DNA of 64,000 bases from Kitasatospora arboriphila (GCF_000717275.1 NZ_JNYV01000002.1:620001-684000), one strand, 5' to 3'; numbered from the stretch's first letter, positions 32,872-41,839 are shown. Notes: generated by a model from the sequence alone, not told the origin. Translations and numbers: made by a program.

Positions 32872-33908
32872 GTGTGCCTGTCGTGACAGCAGAGTCGATC
32901 GCCGAGAGCCGGCAGAGCCGTGGTCGTCGGCGTCAAGCCGTGATCGCTGTGCTCGCCGTGCTGATCGTGATCGGATTCGCGGTCAGCCTGATGGTGGGGC
33001 ACACGTACTACCCACCCGGGGACGTCCTGAAAGTCATTCTGGGCGAACAGGTGCAGGGGGCGACATTCACTGTCGGACGATTGCGTCTGCCTCGCGCTGT
33101 GCTCGCGGTCGCTGCGGGTCTGTGTTTCGGCTTCTCCGGCATCGCCTTTCAGACCATGTTGCGCAACCCACTGGCCAGTCCGGACATCATCGGTATCAGC
33201 GCCGGTGCGAGCGCCGCGGCCACCTTTGCAATCGTGACCCTGTCCCTCGGGGCCACCCAGGTGTCGATCTTCGCGATCGTCTCCAGCCTCGCGGTCGCGG
33301 TGCTCATCTATGTCCTGTCGTTCAAGAGCGGCGTGGTGGGGACCCGGCTGATCCTCATCGGAATCGGTTTTGCCGCAATGCTGCTCAGCATCACCGACTA
33401 TCTCCTGGACCAGGCTGCCGAGTGGGATTTGCAGGAGGCGACCCGTTGGCTGACCGGGAGTCTGAACGGAACGTCGTGGACCGAGACGATCCCGGTCCTC
33501 GTCGCCCTGGTGGTGCTCACCCCGATCCTGCTGAGCCAGACTCGTAACCTCGCGATGACCCAGCTCGGCGATGACGCAGCGTCAGCGCTCGGGGTGCGGG
33601 TCAACCGCACCCGACTCATCGTCATCGTCTCCGCCGTCGGGCTCATCGCGTTCGCCACGGCAGCCGCGGGCCCGATCGCATTTGTCGCCTTCCTCTCCGG
33701 TCCGATCGCGGCCAGGCTGGTCGGACCGAACGGCTCGCTCCTCATCCCGTCCGCGCTCGTGGGTTCCTTGCTTGTACTGGTGGCGGATTTCGTCGGTCAG
33801 TTCGCGCTCGATACGCGATACCCGGTGGGAGTCATCACCGGTGTGATGGGCGCCCCCTATCTCATCTACCTCATCATCCGCACCAACCGCGGAGGCGGCT
33901 CATTATGA
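32868..33908 (+). CDS. FecCD-family siderophore permease 2
   Basis: A 346-residue FecCD-type permease, partner of the preceding one in a heterodimeric channel: RLPRAVLAVAAGLCFGFSGI, QTMLRNPLASPDIIGISAGAS, GPIAFVAFLSGPIAARLVGP. GTG at 32868 overlaps the previous stop, and its own stop overlaps the ATPase start (ATGA), so the membrane and ATPase parts are translationally coupled. Confidence 0.92.
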   Translation: MSVPVVTAESIAESRQSRGRRRQAVIAVLAVLIVIGFAVSLMVGHTYYPPGDVLKVILGEQVQGATFTVGRLRLPRAVLAVAAGLCFGFSGIAFQTMLRNPLASPDIIGISAGASAAATFAIVTLSLGATQVSIFAIVSSLAVAVLIYVLSFKSGVVGTRLILIGIGFAAMLLSITDYLLDQAAEWDLQEATRWLTGSLNGTSWTETIPVLVALVVLTPILLSQTRNLAMTQLGDDAASALGVRVNRTRLIVIVSAVGLIAFATAAAGPIAFVAFLSGPIAARLVGPNGSLLIPSALVGSLLVLVADFVGQFALDTRYPVGVITGVMGAPYLIYLIIRTNRGGGSL

Positions 33909-34711
33909 CCACCACACACTCGCTGACCATCGAGAATCTGACGCTCGGGTACGGCAACAGGAACGTCATCGAAAAACTCGACCTGACCATCCCTCCGGGG
34001 CAGGTCACGGCGATCGTCGGGGCGAACGCGTGCGGCAAATCGACTCTGTTGCGGTCGATGTCGCGGTTGCTGGGGCCCCGCACCGGCCGCGTGGTGCTCG
34101 ATGGCAAAGAGGTACATCGGACTCCCGCCAAACAGCTGGCCCGCACTCTCGGACTGTTGCCGCAATCGCCGATCGCGCCCGAGGGCATCACGGTCGCGGA
34201 CCTGGTGGGACGTGGTCGTCACCCACATCAGGGCATGTTCGCGAGGTGGAGCAAAGAGGACGATTCGGCGGTCGCAGAGGCTCTCGATGCCACCGAGACA
34301 GCCGCTCTCGCCGATCGGCCGGTCGACGAACTCTCCGGTGGACAACGCCAAAGGGTGTGGATCGCAATGGCCCTGGCCCAGCACACCGATCTGCTGCTGC
34401 TCGATGAGCCCACGACGTTTCTCGATGTCAGCCATCAGATCGAGGTCCTCGATCTCCTGACCGACCTCAACCAACAACGCGGCACCACCATCGTCATGGT
34501 GTTACACGACCTGAACATGGCGGCCCGGTACTCCGACCACCTGATCGCGCTGGCCGACGGAACACTTCATGCCGCTGGGAAGCCTGCGGAGGTTCTCACC
34601 GAGGACACCGTACGTGCGGTGTTCGGTCTGGAGAGTCAGGTCATCACCGATCCCACATCGGGGAAGCCGTTGATGTTGCCGCTGGGTCGGCATCACACGA
34701 TCACCGTCTGA
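33905..34711 (+). CDS. Iron-siderophore ABC transporter ATPase
   Basis: A 268-residue FecE/FepC-type ATPase: Walker A GANACGKST (Gly-Ala-Asn-Ala-Cys rather than Gly-x-Asn-Gly-x, as in the family), Q-loop LLPQSPIAPEGITV, signature LSGGQRQRVWIAMAL, Walker B LLLLDEPTTFLDVSHQ and H-loop VLHDLNMAARYSDH. Last gene of the operon. It powers import of a ferric siderophore delivered by the lipoprotein at 30759. Confidence 0.94.
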   Translation: MTTTHSLTIENLTLGYGNRNVIEKLDLTIPPGQVTAIVGANACGKSTLLRSMSRLLGPRTGRVVLDGKEVHRTPAKQLARTLGLLPQSPIAPEGITVADLVGRGRHPHQGMFARWSKEDDSAVAEALDATETAALADRPVDELSGGQRQRVWIAMALAQHTDLLLLDEPTTFLDVSHQIEVLDLLTDLNQQRGTTIVMVLHDLNMAARYSDHLIALADGTLHAAGKPAEVLTEDTVRAVFGLESQVITDPTSGKPLMLPLGRHHTITV

Positions 34712-34865
34712 GTCTCGCCGCTCGGTCGTTGCCAAGGTTGTCGCGAACTCCCAGGTCTGCGCCTGACCGTCGCGATCTCGCGGCCGCCCCTGTCGCGGGC
34801 ACGGGACTCGCTTCCGCGATAACGTCGTCCTGGCGGGAACGAAACCGAACAGGCTGGGGGAACTC

Positions 34866-35819
34866 GTGAACCGTTTCGCTCTCGTGTCCGGATCAGCCGG
34901 TCAGATGTTGCGCGAACAGAAGGTCCGTGTACTCCGCATCTACCTGGCCGCCACGACGTTCTTGTACTTCGTCGGGGTGTTCTTGACGCTGATATCACCG
35001 AGACGGTCACAACTTCCGGACACGACCGGCGGCATCATCGCAGTCGTACTCGGTACCGCCGCACTGATCTACCTCTCCGTCAGTCGAGCGAGGTTGGCTC
35101 CGGCAATCGCCGCCGCCATGATCAGCACGCCGATGGTAATCGCCTACCACACTTCAATCGTCGCAGACTTCCCTTGCTTGATTGGCGTGATGTTCCTGGC
35201 AATGTACCTGCGGGCCTTTTATGCACCCAGGCTCGCGACGGTGCTCGTCGGACTGCTCACGACAGCGACTGTGGCGGCACTGGCAATAGGACCAGCGGCG
35301 AAACTGGGGATCACCTACGTCATTTTCGCCGTTGCGATCGTCGGAGCGGCAGAATCTTTCGGATTGGTGACTCGGTCGCTCGTCACCATCGCGTGCACCG
35401 ACCCACTCACAGGGGTGCTCAACAGGGCTGGGTGGGAGATCGCCACCACCGAACAACTCGCGCGCGCACGGTCAGCCCACGCCACCATCACGGTCGCGGT
35501 ATTCGACATCGACGACTTCAAGAATGTCAACGACTCTCTTGGGCACCAGGTAGGCGACCAACGACTCATCGAGTATGCGCAGCAGTGGAGCTCGGTGATT
35601 CCGAAAGGCGCTGTTCTCGCGCGCCTCGGTGGCGACGAGTTCGCTCTCTTCATCGCTGATGTCGGACAGACATCTGCAGCAGAGGTGATCGAGCAGCTCC
35701 GGTCCGCGGTCCCCGAGGCAAGTGTCGGAATCGCCACCAAGGATGCCCGTGCCACAACCATTTCCGACCTCCTCGAGCAGGCGGACGCGGCACTGTACGA
35801 CGCAAAACGAGGACGTTGA
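34866..35819 (+). CDS. Membrane-bound diguanylate cyclase (GGDEF)
   Basis: A 317-residue protein with six transmembrane segments (residues ~20-165) and a C-terminal GGDEF domain with DPLTGVLNRAGWE, FDIDDFKNVNDSLGHQVGDQ and the intact active site RLGGDEFALF. It should make cyclic di-GMP from two GTP. The product-inhibition site RxxD is not obvious before the motif. GTG start 34866 with GGGGGAA upstream. The membrane domain is not a recognised sensor. Confidence 0.9.
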   Translation: MNRFALVSGSAGQMLREQKVRVLRIYLAATTFLYFVGVFLTLISPRRSQLPDTTGGIIAVVLGTAALIYLSVSRARLAPAIAAAMISTPMVIAYHTSIVADFPCLIGVMFLAMYLRAFYAPRLATVLVGLLTTATVAALAIGPAAKLGITYVIFAVAIVGAAESFGLVTRSLVTIACTDPLTGVLNRAGWEIATTEQLARARSAHATITVAVFDIDDFKNVNDSLGHQVGDQRLIEYAQQWSSVIPKGAVLARLGGDEFALFIADVGQTSAAEVIEQLRSAVPEASVGIATKDARATTISDLLEQADAALYDAKRGR

Positions 35820-35900
35820 GACTTATCGGTCCCGTCCCCAGGGACGGCGCACATTCTCGGGCAACGAACCCTCGTGGCCGACCCCCCGCGTCGGCCGCAT

Positions 35901-36593
35901 CTATTGATCGGCTGTGTTGGACGTGATGACGCGGTTGAGTGCTGCCCACTGGAGCAACATGATCGTCTTCGCGTCTGCGACGCGGCCGTCGGCGATCATG
36001 GCGAGCGCATCGGCGAAGGGGATCTCAAGCCGTTCGATGTCCTCGCCCTCCCCAGCGACTCCTCCACCGGGGCCGTCCATGTCGGAGGTGGTGTAGGGCG
36101 CGGCGTAGAAATGAACGCGCTCGGTGACGGACCCTGGGCTCATGAACACATCGAACACGTGCTGCAGCGGGCCGACGCTCACCCCGAGCTCCTCGTGGGC
36201 TTCGCGTCGGATGGCGGTAGCCGGGTCGTCGTCGTCCAGCAGTCCGGCCGCCGTCTCGATCAGCATGCCGTCCGGGTGGCCATTGACATACACCGGAAAT
36301 CTGAACTGCCTCGTCAACAGCACGACACCCCGTGCGCTGTCGTAGAGCAAGATGGTCGCGCCGTTGCCCCGGTCGTAGGTCTCTCGTTGTTGGGTGACCC
36401 ACTCGCCGTCATGTCGCCGGTAGTCGAAAGTAGTGCGTCGCAGCACATGCCAACCCTGCGAACACAACTCCACGTCGCGGATCACGACGCCCGGGTTGCC
36501 GGTGAGGTCTCGGCCCGCTTGGTCGAGCCCCGTTCGTCCCCGGTGGTCGGGCAGATCGATCCCGGGTATTCCGTCGGCGGACGACGTGGTCAT
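35901..36593 (-). CDS. nudK: NudK-type Nudix hydrolase
   Basis: A 230-residue Nudix protein closest to E. coli NudK (GDP-mannose pyrophosphatase): the sequence LIETAAGLLDDDDP followed by AIRREAHEELGV is the NudK form of the Nudix box, and the next block VFDVFMSPGSVTERVHFYAAPY is also characteristic. It should hydrolyse GDP-mannose or a related sugar nucleotide to sugar phosphate and NMP. About 35 extra N-terminal residues compared with E. coli. Start ATG 36593. Confidence 0.85.
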   Translation of the reverse strand: MTTSSADGIPGIDLPDHRGRTGLDQAGRDLTGNPGVVIRDVELCSQGWHVLRRTTFDYRRHDGEWVTQQRETYDRGNGATILLYDSARGVVLLTRQFRFPVYVNGHPDGMLIETAAGLLDDDDPATAIRREAHEELGVSVGPLQHVFDVFMSPGSVTERVHFYAAPYTTSDMDGPGGGVAGEGEDIERLEIPFADALAMIADGRVADAKTIMLLQWAALNRVITSNTADQ

Positions 36594-36617
36594 GGACCTC
36601 TCCTTGTCGAATTCGCT

Positions 36618-37088
36618 TTACGCCGTTGATTCGTCTCGTGTCTGGGCGTCGGTGCGACGCATGTGAAGTAGTGGGAAGGGTCGACCGTCCGAATCCAGTG
36701 GCGAACGTCCGATCTGTTCAAATCCGCGTCGTTTGTAGAAGGCGACGGCGTCCGGGTTCTGTTCGTTCACATCGACGTCGGTGGCGCCCTGCGCGTGAAC
36801 GGCCCGATCGAGCAGCGCTGTACCCACTCCGCGACCGTGTGCTGCGGGATCGACGAACAACATCTCGAGGCGGCCCTCGGTGGTACCGCTGAACCCGACT
36901 ATGCGGCTGTTCAATTCGGCAACGACGAGCTCCACCATCGGAAAGAACTCGGTCGCCAAGCGCCCCGAGTATCCGTCCACATCGGAAGGTGAGAGGAAGT
37001 GGTGGGTTGCCTCCACGGCAGTACGCCAAACCTCGACCAGCCGGTCTGTATCCCCCTCGTCGGCACGTCTGAGCACCAGTTCAGGCAT
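36618..37088 (-). CDS. GNAT family N-acetyltransferase
   Basis: A 156-residue GNAT: LVLRRADEGDTDRLVEVWR, the beta4 region GRLEMLFVDPAAHGRGVGTALLDRAV with the acetyl-CoA-binding R/Q-x-x-G-x-G/A loop (HGRGVGTA), and NEQNPDAVAFYKRRGFEQIGRS. YjaB-like in layout. Start at ATG 37088 keeps the family length; the open frame to 37274 adds an unlikely leader. Twenty-four bases upstream of the Nudix gene start in the same direction, so co-transcription is likely. Acceptor unknown. Confidence 0.85.
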   Translation of the reverse strand: MPELVLRRADEGDTDRLVEVWRTAVEATHHFLSPSDVDGYSGRLATEFFPMVELVVAELNSRIVGFSGTTEGRLEMLFVDPAAHGRGVGTALLDRAVHAQGATDVDVNEQNPDAVAFYKRRGFEQIGRSPLDSDGRPFPLLHMRRTDAQTRDESTA

Positions 37089-37239
37089 GGCATCGGAGGA
37101 TGCGAGGGCCCAAATTGGGCCCGGGGTGGTGACGGTAAGCGATCGAGTTGAGCATCTGTTCCACGACTGTGCATCGTAATTCGGGCAACCCCGAACGAAC
37201 AAGGCAAATACAGCGGGGCCGGCAGTGCAACTGATTCCG

Positions 37240-38253
37240 TCAGCCTGCGGTTGTACCGACGCCCACCCGGGCACTGAACTCGACCAGCCGGTTGGAGAAT
37301 CCCCACTCGTTGTCGTACCAGCCGAACACCTTGACCTGTTTGCCTGCCGCCTCGGTCAACGGTGCGTCGAAGATCGAAGAGTGAGGATTGCCCACGATGT
37401 CTGCCGACACCAGAGGAGCTTCGGAATACTGTAGATAGTGCTCCAGTGGCTGGGACGCGGCCGCCTCGCGGAACGCGGCGTTGACGTCTTCGATGCTGAC
37501 GCTTTGCCGAAGGGCCACAGTGAAATCTGTGATCGAACCGGTCGGCACCGGGACGCGCAGCGACGCTCCGGTGAGGAGTCCGTCGAGTTCGGGGATGATC
37601 TTTCCGATGGTGTTTGCGGCCCCCGATGATGTGGGAATGATCGACAGCGCTGCCGCCCGTGCTCGACGTAGATCCTGGTGCGGGGCATCATGCAGTCGCT
37701 GGTCGCCGGTGTAGGCGTGAATTGTTGTCATCAGGCCGGATTCGATACCGAACGAGTCGTGGAGGACTTTGGCCAGTGGGGCGAGAGAGTTCGTGGTGCA
37801 CGAGCCGTTGGAGAAGATGTCGTGGCCGTCAACGTCGAGTTTGTCGTCGTTCACTCCGAGGACGAATGTGGGGACATCGCCTTTGGCCGGCGCCGAGATG
37901 ATCACCTTTCTCGCTCCGCCCATGAGGTGGGCGGATGCTGCGTCACCGTCGGTGTAGTGGCCGGTGGATTCGATCACGACGTCGGCCCCTACCTCTCCCC
38001 AAGGAATGAAAGCGGGGTCCGGCTGCGCAAAGACCTTGATGGATTTGTCCCCGAGTGTGATCGAGTCACCCTCGCCACCGACGCCCTCGAGATGACCAGA
38101 AACCGAGTCCCACTCGAGCAGCGTCGCCAAAGTATGGGCGTCGGTCAGATCATTGACCGCAACCACTTCGATGTCTGCGCCGTTCGCCAGAGCGGCCCGC
38201 AGATAGCTGCGGCCGATCCGGCCGAATCCATTGATACCGATCCGTACTGCCAT
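37240..38253 (-). CDS. gap: Type I glyceraldehyde-3-phosphate dehydrogenase paralogue
   Basis: A 337-residue phosphorylating GAPDH: NAD-binding VRIGINGFGRIGRSYLRA, NDL (NAD preference), catalytic Cys in SNGSCTTNSLAPL, His in MTTIHAYTGDQ, and GWYDNEWGFSNRL. Deviations from the usual glycolytic enzyme: HQDLRRA for HKDLRRA, SSGAANTIGKI for STGAAKAI. ATG 38253 is chosen because AGGAGGAA is ten bases upstream; ATG 38262 abuts it. It follows and overlaps a TetR gene rather than a pgk/tpi operon, so it is probably a condition-specific second GAPDH. Confidence 0.92.
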   Translation of the reverse strand: MAVRIGINGFGRIGRSYLRAALANGADIEVVAVNDLTDAHTLATLLEWDSVSGHLEGVGGEGDSITLGDKSIKVFAQPDPAFIPWGEVGADVVIESTGHYTDGDAASAHLMGGARKVIISAPAKGDVPTFVLGVNDDKLDVDGHDIFSNGSCTTNSLAPLAKVLHDSFGIESGLMTTIHAYTGDQRLHDAPHQDLRRARAAALSIIPTSSGAANTIGKIIPELDGLLTGASLRVPVPTGSITDFTVALRQSVSIEDVNAAFREAAASQPLEHYLQYSEAPLVSADIVGNPHSSIFDAPLTEAAGKQVKVFGWYDNEWGFSNRLVEFSARVGVGTTAG

Positions 38254-38258
38254 GACGT

Positions 38259-38861
38259 TCATTTCCTCCTGTTGCTCTTGGTCTGTGGGGTCTTCGGGGT
38301 TTGTGGGGCTGCTGCACGAAGCAATTCGACGGCGCCGGCGCATGCATCCTCGAACGGCGCTGAATCCTGTTGCGCGATGGCAAGTACGTATCCGCCTTGC
38401 AAGACGGCCATGAGGGTGGACGCGAGATGCTCGGGCTCGAGATCGTCGCGCAACTGGCCCGCGGCAATCGCCTGGCGCAATACCTGCACCCACACGGAAC
38501 TCGTCTGGGCGAAAGCACGCGCGACAGGGGCGAGCAAGACAGGATCTTCACGAACTTGGGGATCCTGCGTCATCCGGCCGACCTTGCAACCCTTGAGGGC
38601 GTCGCGTGGACGCAAAAGGTAGGCCTCGATCCGTGACATCGGATCACCCGGGCCGTCCAGATCCGATGTCGCGGGCAGTAAATCGGCGACATTGCGCTCG
38701 AGGGCGGCAAGAGCCAAGTCCCTTTTGGTCGAGAAGTGGTGATACAGACTGCCCTGACCCAGGCCCGATCGTTCGCGCACGTCGCGCGGGCTGGTGTCGG
38801 CGTACCCCCGCTCCCACAGCAGGTCGCTCATTGTCTCGATCAGAAGTTCCCGCGAGTCCAT
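38259..38861 (-). CDS. TetR-family regulator
   Basis: About 200 residues: N-terminal TetR HTH (LLIETMSDLLWERGYADTSPRDVRERSGLGQGSLYHHFSTKRDLALAAL) and a helical ligand domain with one motif PRDALKGCKVGRMTQDP as in the TetR_C_16/YcdC-like groups. Start likely ATG 38861; ATG 38888 in frame is possible. It is immediately upstream of and overlaps the possible upstream GAPDH start by four bases, making a two-gene operon. Basic C-terminal tail (KSNRRK). Confidence 0.85.
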   Translation of the reverse strand: MDSRELLIETMSDLLWERGYADTSPRDVRERSGLGQGSLYHHFSTKRDLALAALERNVADLLPATSDLDGPGDPMSRIEAYLLRPRDALKGCKVGRMTQDPQVREDPVLLAPVARAFAQTSSVWVQVLRQAIAAGQLRDDLEPEHLASTLMAVLQGGYVLAIAQQDSAPFEDACAGAVELLRAAAPQTPKTPQTKSNRRK

Positions 38862-38884
38862 ACCGAGAAGTTGTACCAGAAACA

Positions 38885-38892
38885 TACTAGTA
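38885..38892. promoter_or_regulatory. Candidate TetR operator/promoter core
   Basis: TACTAGTA is a perfect eight-base palindrome just upstream of the TetR start, overlapping a potential -10 (TAGTAT). It could be the centre of an autoregulatory operator. Confidence 0.25.
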
Positions 38893-38933
38893 GGTACAGA
38901 GACGCGGACGGACCGATCGTCACCCATCGAGGG

Positions 38934-39218
38934 CTAGCTGAGTTCCAGGACCACGTGGTTGTTGAGATCGGCCGCCCGGATGATGAACTCGGCCATGACC
39001 GCGAACTTGGATCGCAGATACTCGATGTTCTCGTCGCGCCAGTTCAAGAACGGTCGTATGCGCTGTTCGGTGAGGTCGGCGATCGTCGTGGAGTCGAGCA
39101 AGGTGTCGAATGTCATGTGAGCGAGAATGTCTCGCGTAGCCGCTACATACGAGGGGCTCATGTAGATCTCGTGCAGCTCAGCGTCGCTGAACCGGGTGTA
39201 TGACCTGATGAGCCCCAT
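38934..39218 (-). CDS. Hypothetical protein (94 aa)
   Basis: A 94-residue protein, probably helical: MGLIRSYTRFSDAELHEIYM, YVAATRDILAHMTFDTLLDS, RIRPFLNWRDENIEYLRSKF, AVMAEFIIRAADLNNHVVLE. The start at ATG 39218 is supported by GGAGGAGG eight bases upstream. No family recognised. Confidence 0.6.
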   Translation of the reverse strand: MGLIRSYTRFSDAELHEIYMSPSYVAATRDILAHMTFDTLLDSTTIADLTEQRIRPFLNWRDENIEYLRSKFAVMAEFIIRAADLNNHVVLELS

Positions 39219-39422
39219 GTCGGTATCGCCTCCTCCGGCATCAAAGTATCGCGGCATCGGCTTGGCAACAGTCGCTCATTGAAAGGACTGTCGACGCCGC
39301 TCCCGTGGGGGCCTTGACTGGGTCCGGATGGTTCTCGCGTCGTTCGAACGAGTGAAACACCTGGGGCCGCGCCGGTGGAGTTAAGCGGCGCTGAAACAAC
39401 ATGATTCGGCATAGCATGGGCT

Positions 39423-39815
39423 ATGCCTACTCAGGAGTTGGTGGACTCTCGCCACGGTCTGATCCTGCTGGATCGTGATGATGATGGCCACGTTGTGATC
39501 AGTGGCGAGTCGATTCCCACCGCGTCGACCAGCCTCTCCATCGACGGCGACGCCAGCCGCAACAACCTGGCCCTTGACGAGGTTCGGTATGAACTGCTGG
39601 TGTCCAAGGGGTCCTGGCGTCGAGCGCATCGGATCGAGATCTCCGGCCCTCCTGGGCGTTGGATATTTGCGCCGGCGACCCGAAGAAGTCATCGCCTGAT
39701 AAGAGGGCGCCGGGGTGTCGAATCCACAGAGGTCGGCAAATTTGTTGCGGAACAACAACGAGTAACTGCCCACTGGGGAAGCGGCACCGACTCGAAACCA
39801 TCACCGGGGGAGTGA
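39423..39815 (+). CDS. Hypothetical protein (130 aa)
   Basis: A frame of 130 codons. The N-terminus looks beta-rich (GLILLDRDDDGHVVISGESIP, SLSIDGDASRNNLALDEVRYELLVSKG), the C-terminus is Arg/Ser-rich and less protein-like. No ribosome site before the ATG. Could be a genuine small protein with a poorly conserved tail. Low certainty. Confidence 0.4.
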   Translation: MPTQELVDSRHGLILLDRDDDGHVVISGESIPTASTSLSIDGDASRNNLALDEVRYELLVSKGSWRRAHRIEISGPPGRWIFAPATRRSHRLIRGRRGVESTEVGKFVAEQQRVTAHWGSGTDSKPSPGE

Positions 39816-39933
39816 GTGCGCGATGGGATACCTGCTCGCCGCGACGTACGGGACGGGCAAACCGTTGACGCTCATGGCGATCTTCCAGGGAACTGTGAAC
39901 GTGCTCGTCCCCGGTTGACCGAGATTGCGGCCG

Positions 39934-40371
39934 CTAGTCGTACAGGACCGCATCTCCGCGGCGTCGCAGCGCGTCGAGTCCGGCGCGGAATTGACGAAGG
40001 TACTCAGGGGAATGTGCTACCCAGTCGGTCATCTCGCCGATGACCTTCACCGGCTGCGCGCTCCGATAAGAGTGAGTTGGATTCCCGGGAAACTTCTTGT
40101 CGGTGACGTTGGGGTCGTCCTCGACGTCGTCCTCGGGCTCCACGATGTAGACGCGGCAGGGCCCATCGCCCACGGCCATTTCCGCTGCCAGCACCGCGCC
40201 GTCCAACACCTTCGTCATGTAGACGTAGTTCGAGATGTGGTCGTCGCGGTAGTTGGAGCGATGACCGGGCACGAGGTAGTCCCCAACCCGTAGGTCGGCT
40301 TTGGTGCCGTGAAAGTAGGCCCCGGACTCGTGCACCACAAAACGTTCCGGCGTATCCGCCATATCTGCCAT
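39934..40371 (-). CDS. arr: Rifampin ADP-ribosyltransferase
   Basis: A 145-residue Arr protein: GAYFHGTKADLRVGDYLVPG near the N-terminus, then NYVYMTKVLDGAVLAAEMA, GPCRVYIVEPEDDVEDDPNVTDKKFPGNPTHSYRS. Arr transfers ADP-ribose from NAD to the C23 hydroxyl of rifamycins and inactivates them. Chromosomal arr is common in environmental Mycobacteriales. ATG 40371 has GGAGGGG six bases upstream. Single gene, no mobile element next to it. Confidence 0.93.
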   Translation of the reverse strand: MADMADTPERFVVHESGAYFHGTKADLRVGDYLVPGHRSNYRDDHISNYVYMTKVLDGAVLAAEMAVGDGPCRVYIVEPEDDVEDDPNVTDKKFPGNPTHSYRSAQPVKVIGEMTDWVAHSPEYLRQFRAGLDALRRRGDAVLYD

Positions 40372-40515
40372 CGAGAACCCCTCCGCGTGTCGGTTGCCGA
40401 GCGATTGTGCACGACAAACGGGGTCTTGCCGCAAGCCCCCGTCTCCGCGTTACGATGAGAGGGGAAGTGATGGATCGGACGATCGAGCCAGGCGGCGCGC
40501 CATTGGACTGTTCAG

Positions 40516-40662
40516 ATGAGTGAGAAGCCTCCTTCCCCTGAGTACCGCCGAAGGGTCGCGGGAACGGGCGCCCTTGTTGCGCTCGTGATCGTTATCGCAG
40601 TGCTGGTAGTTCTGTTTGCAGTGCCGGTTTTCATCGTCATCGCTTATCTCGTTGCCCTGTAA
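40516..40662 (+). CDS. Small membrane protein (48 aa)
   Basis: A 48-codon frame MSEKPPSPEYRRRVAGTG followed by a transmembrane stretch (ALVALVIVIAVLVVLFAVP, then VFIVIAYLVAL). Charge distribution (basic N-terminus, apolar C-terminus) fits a tail-anchored protein. No strong ribosome site. Short but compositionally convincing. Confidence 0.45.
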   Translation: MSEKPPSPEYRRRVAGTGALVALVIVIAVLVVLFAVPVFIVIAYLVAL

Positions 40663-40747
40663 TCAGGGCGGCTGCACATACCCGGGCTGTCAGGCACCGC
40701 AGATGGGAACGCGCCGCGGTGGGTATCAATTAGCAGTCTCTTGAAGG

Positions 40748-40945
40748 TCAGCGACGGCCAGATTTTTTCGCTTCCCGCACGGCAGTGGCAACACCGATGA
40801 CGCCCACGATCAAAAGGACGATGCCGAGCGGCTGGCCGCGAAACCACCAGAACTCGGTGTCGCGGAAAAAGATCAAGAGCGCAGCTCCCACGATGACGAG
40901 TGCTGCATCAGCTGCGAGGTTCATGGTCAACTTCTTGGTGGGCAT
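40748..40945 (-). CDS. Small two-helix membrane protein (65 aa)
   Basis: A 65-residue protein with two transmembrane helices (NLAADAALVIVGAALLIFF and PLGIVLLIVGVIGVATAVR), basic N- and C-termini (PTKKLT; REAKKSGRR) and a short FRDTEFWWFRGQ loop. Convergent with the 48-residue membrane-protein gene. Function unknown. Confidence 0.55.
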   Translation of the reverse strand: MPTKKLTMNLAADAALVIVGAALLIFFRDTEFWWFRGQPLGIVLLIVGVIGVATAVREAKKSGRR

Positions 40946-41100
40946 GCCAACAGTGTGACCGCGGCCCGACTTCCCCGCGTCCGACGAAGTGATGATTCGG
41001 GGGATGAGATGTGGGACGTCGGGGCGCTTCGGTCACCGTCACCCATCGTTGACCGACCAGGCTGGTCGAGCCTGGAGCCGGTGTCAAAGCGCACCAATTC

Positions 41101-41815
41101 TCATGCAGTGAGTTCGGCGCGCACATGTTCTCCGGGTTGATCGCCCGCCTGAATCATGAGGTGGCCGTTGGCATCCCAAATGGCCGACCCTCCACATGTC
41201 TGTGTGTATCCGCCGCCGGTTGGGCCGGCGAAGCCGGCGAACACCACGGGAACCGAGCCAAGCGCGCAGATTCGGTGTGCGCGCACACCGAACTGACCCA
41301 CTTCGTCCGGTCTGTGCACGAGACCGGCTGCGTACAAATCGATTGCCGAGGCCAAGGTGGCAGTGATGTGAGCGTCGATGCGGGTGTCTTTGCAGATTCC
41401 GAGACCGACACGCCATCCCGAAACCTCCACCACAGCCACCTCCGTTCCCGGCACGTACACCCCGATCTCACCACCTCCGAGGTGCACCTTGCGGTACACG
41501 ATCTGCGCGCCGTTCCCGCCGACAGCCAAGACGCCGATAGCCCGTCCAGACATGTGTGCGACGGCCGCGCCGGCCAGCGCAATCGAGCCCGTTTCCTCGC
41601 ATGCGTCCACCAGCGGATCCAATGCTGGGTCATCGCCGTCGACACACTGTGCGTCCATGCTGTACCCCGGTCAGCGACATCTCCGGGAACACCACAAGTC
41701 CTGCGCGGCAACAACGGACCGCATCGGCGTGGGCAAGCGCGTTCGCCCGGAGGTCACCGGTCTTGGTCGCCGGCTGCGCCGCCGCTACCCGCAGAGTCGG
41801 GCTCTTTGTCGTCAT
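41101..41815 (-). pseudogene. Carbon-nitrogen hydrolase (nitrilase), frameshifted
   Basis: A nitrilase-superfamily gene split into two frames. The 5' part (41815 to about 41669) encodes RVAAAQPATKTGDLRANALA and VVFPEMSLTG with the catalytic Glu; the 3' part (from about 41664) encodes MDAQCVDGDDPALDPLVDAC, YRKVHLGGGE with the Lys and GLGICKDTRID with the Cys. The break is at a run of four C on the plus strand (41665-41668): removing one base restores LTGYSMDAQ, a normal family sequence. So it is either a recent one-base insertion or a sequencing error. Intact length would be about 237 residues; substrate unknown (amide or nitrile). Confidence 0.82.
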
Positions 41816-41839
41816 TGGTCTGTATCGCTGCCCTGGCCT

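Noticed and set aside
41669..41815. Independent short gene upstream of the nitrilase fragment
   Set aside because: Its sequence is the nitrilase N-terminus including the catalytic Glu, and the frames rejoin by removal of one base, so it is one broken gene.
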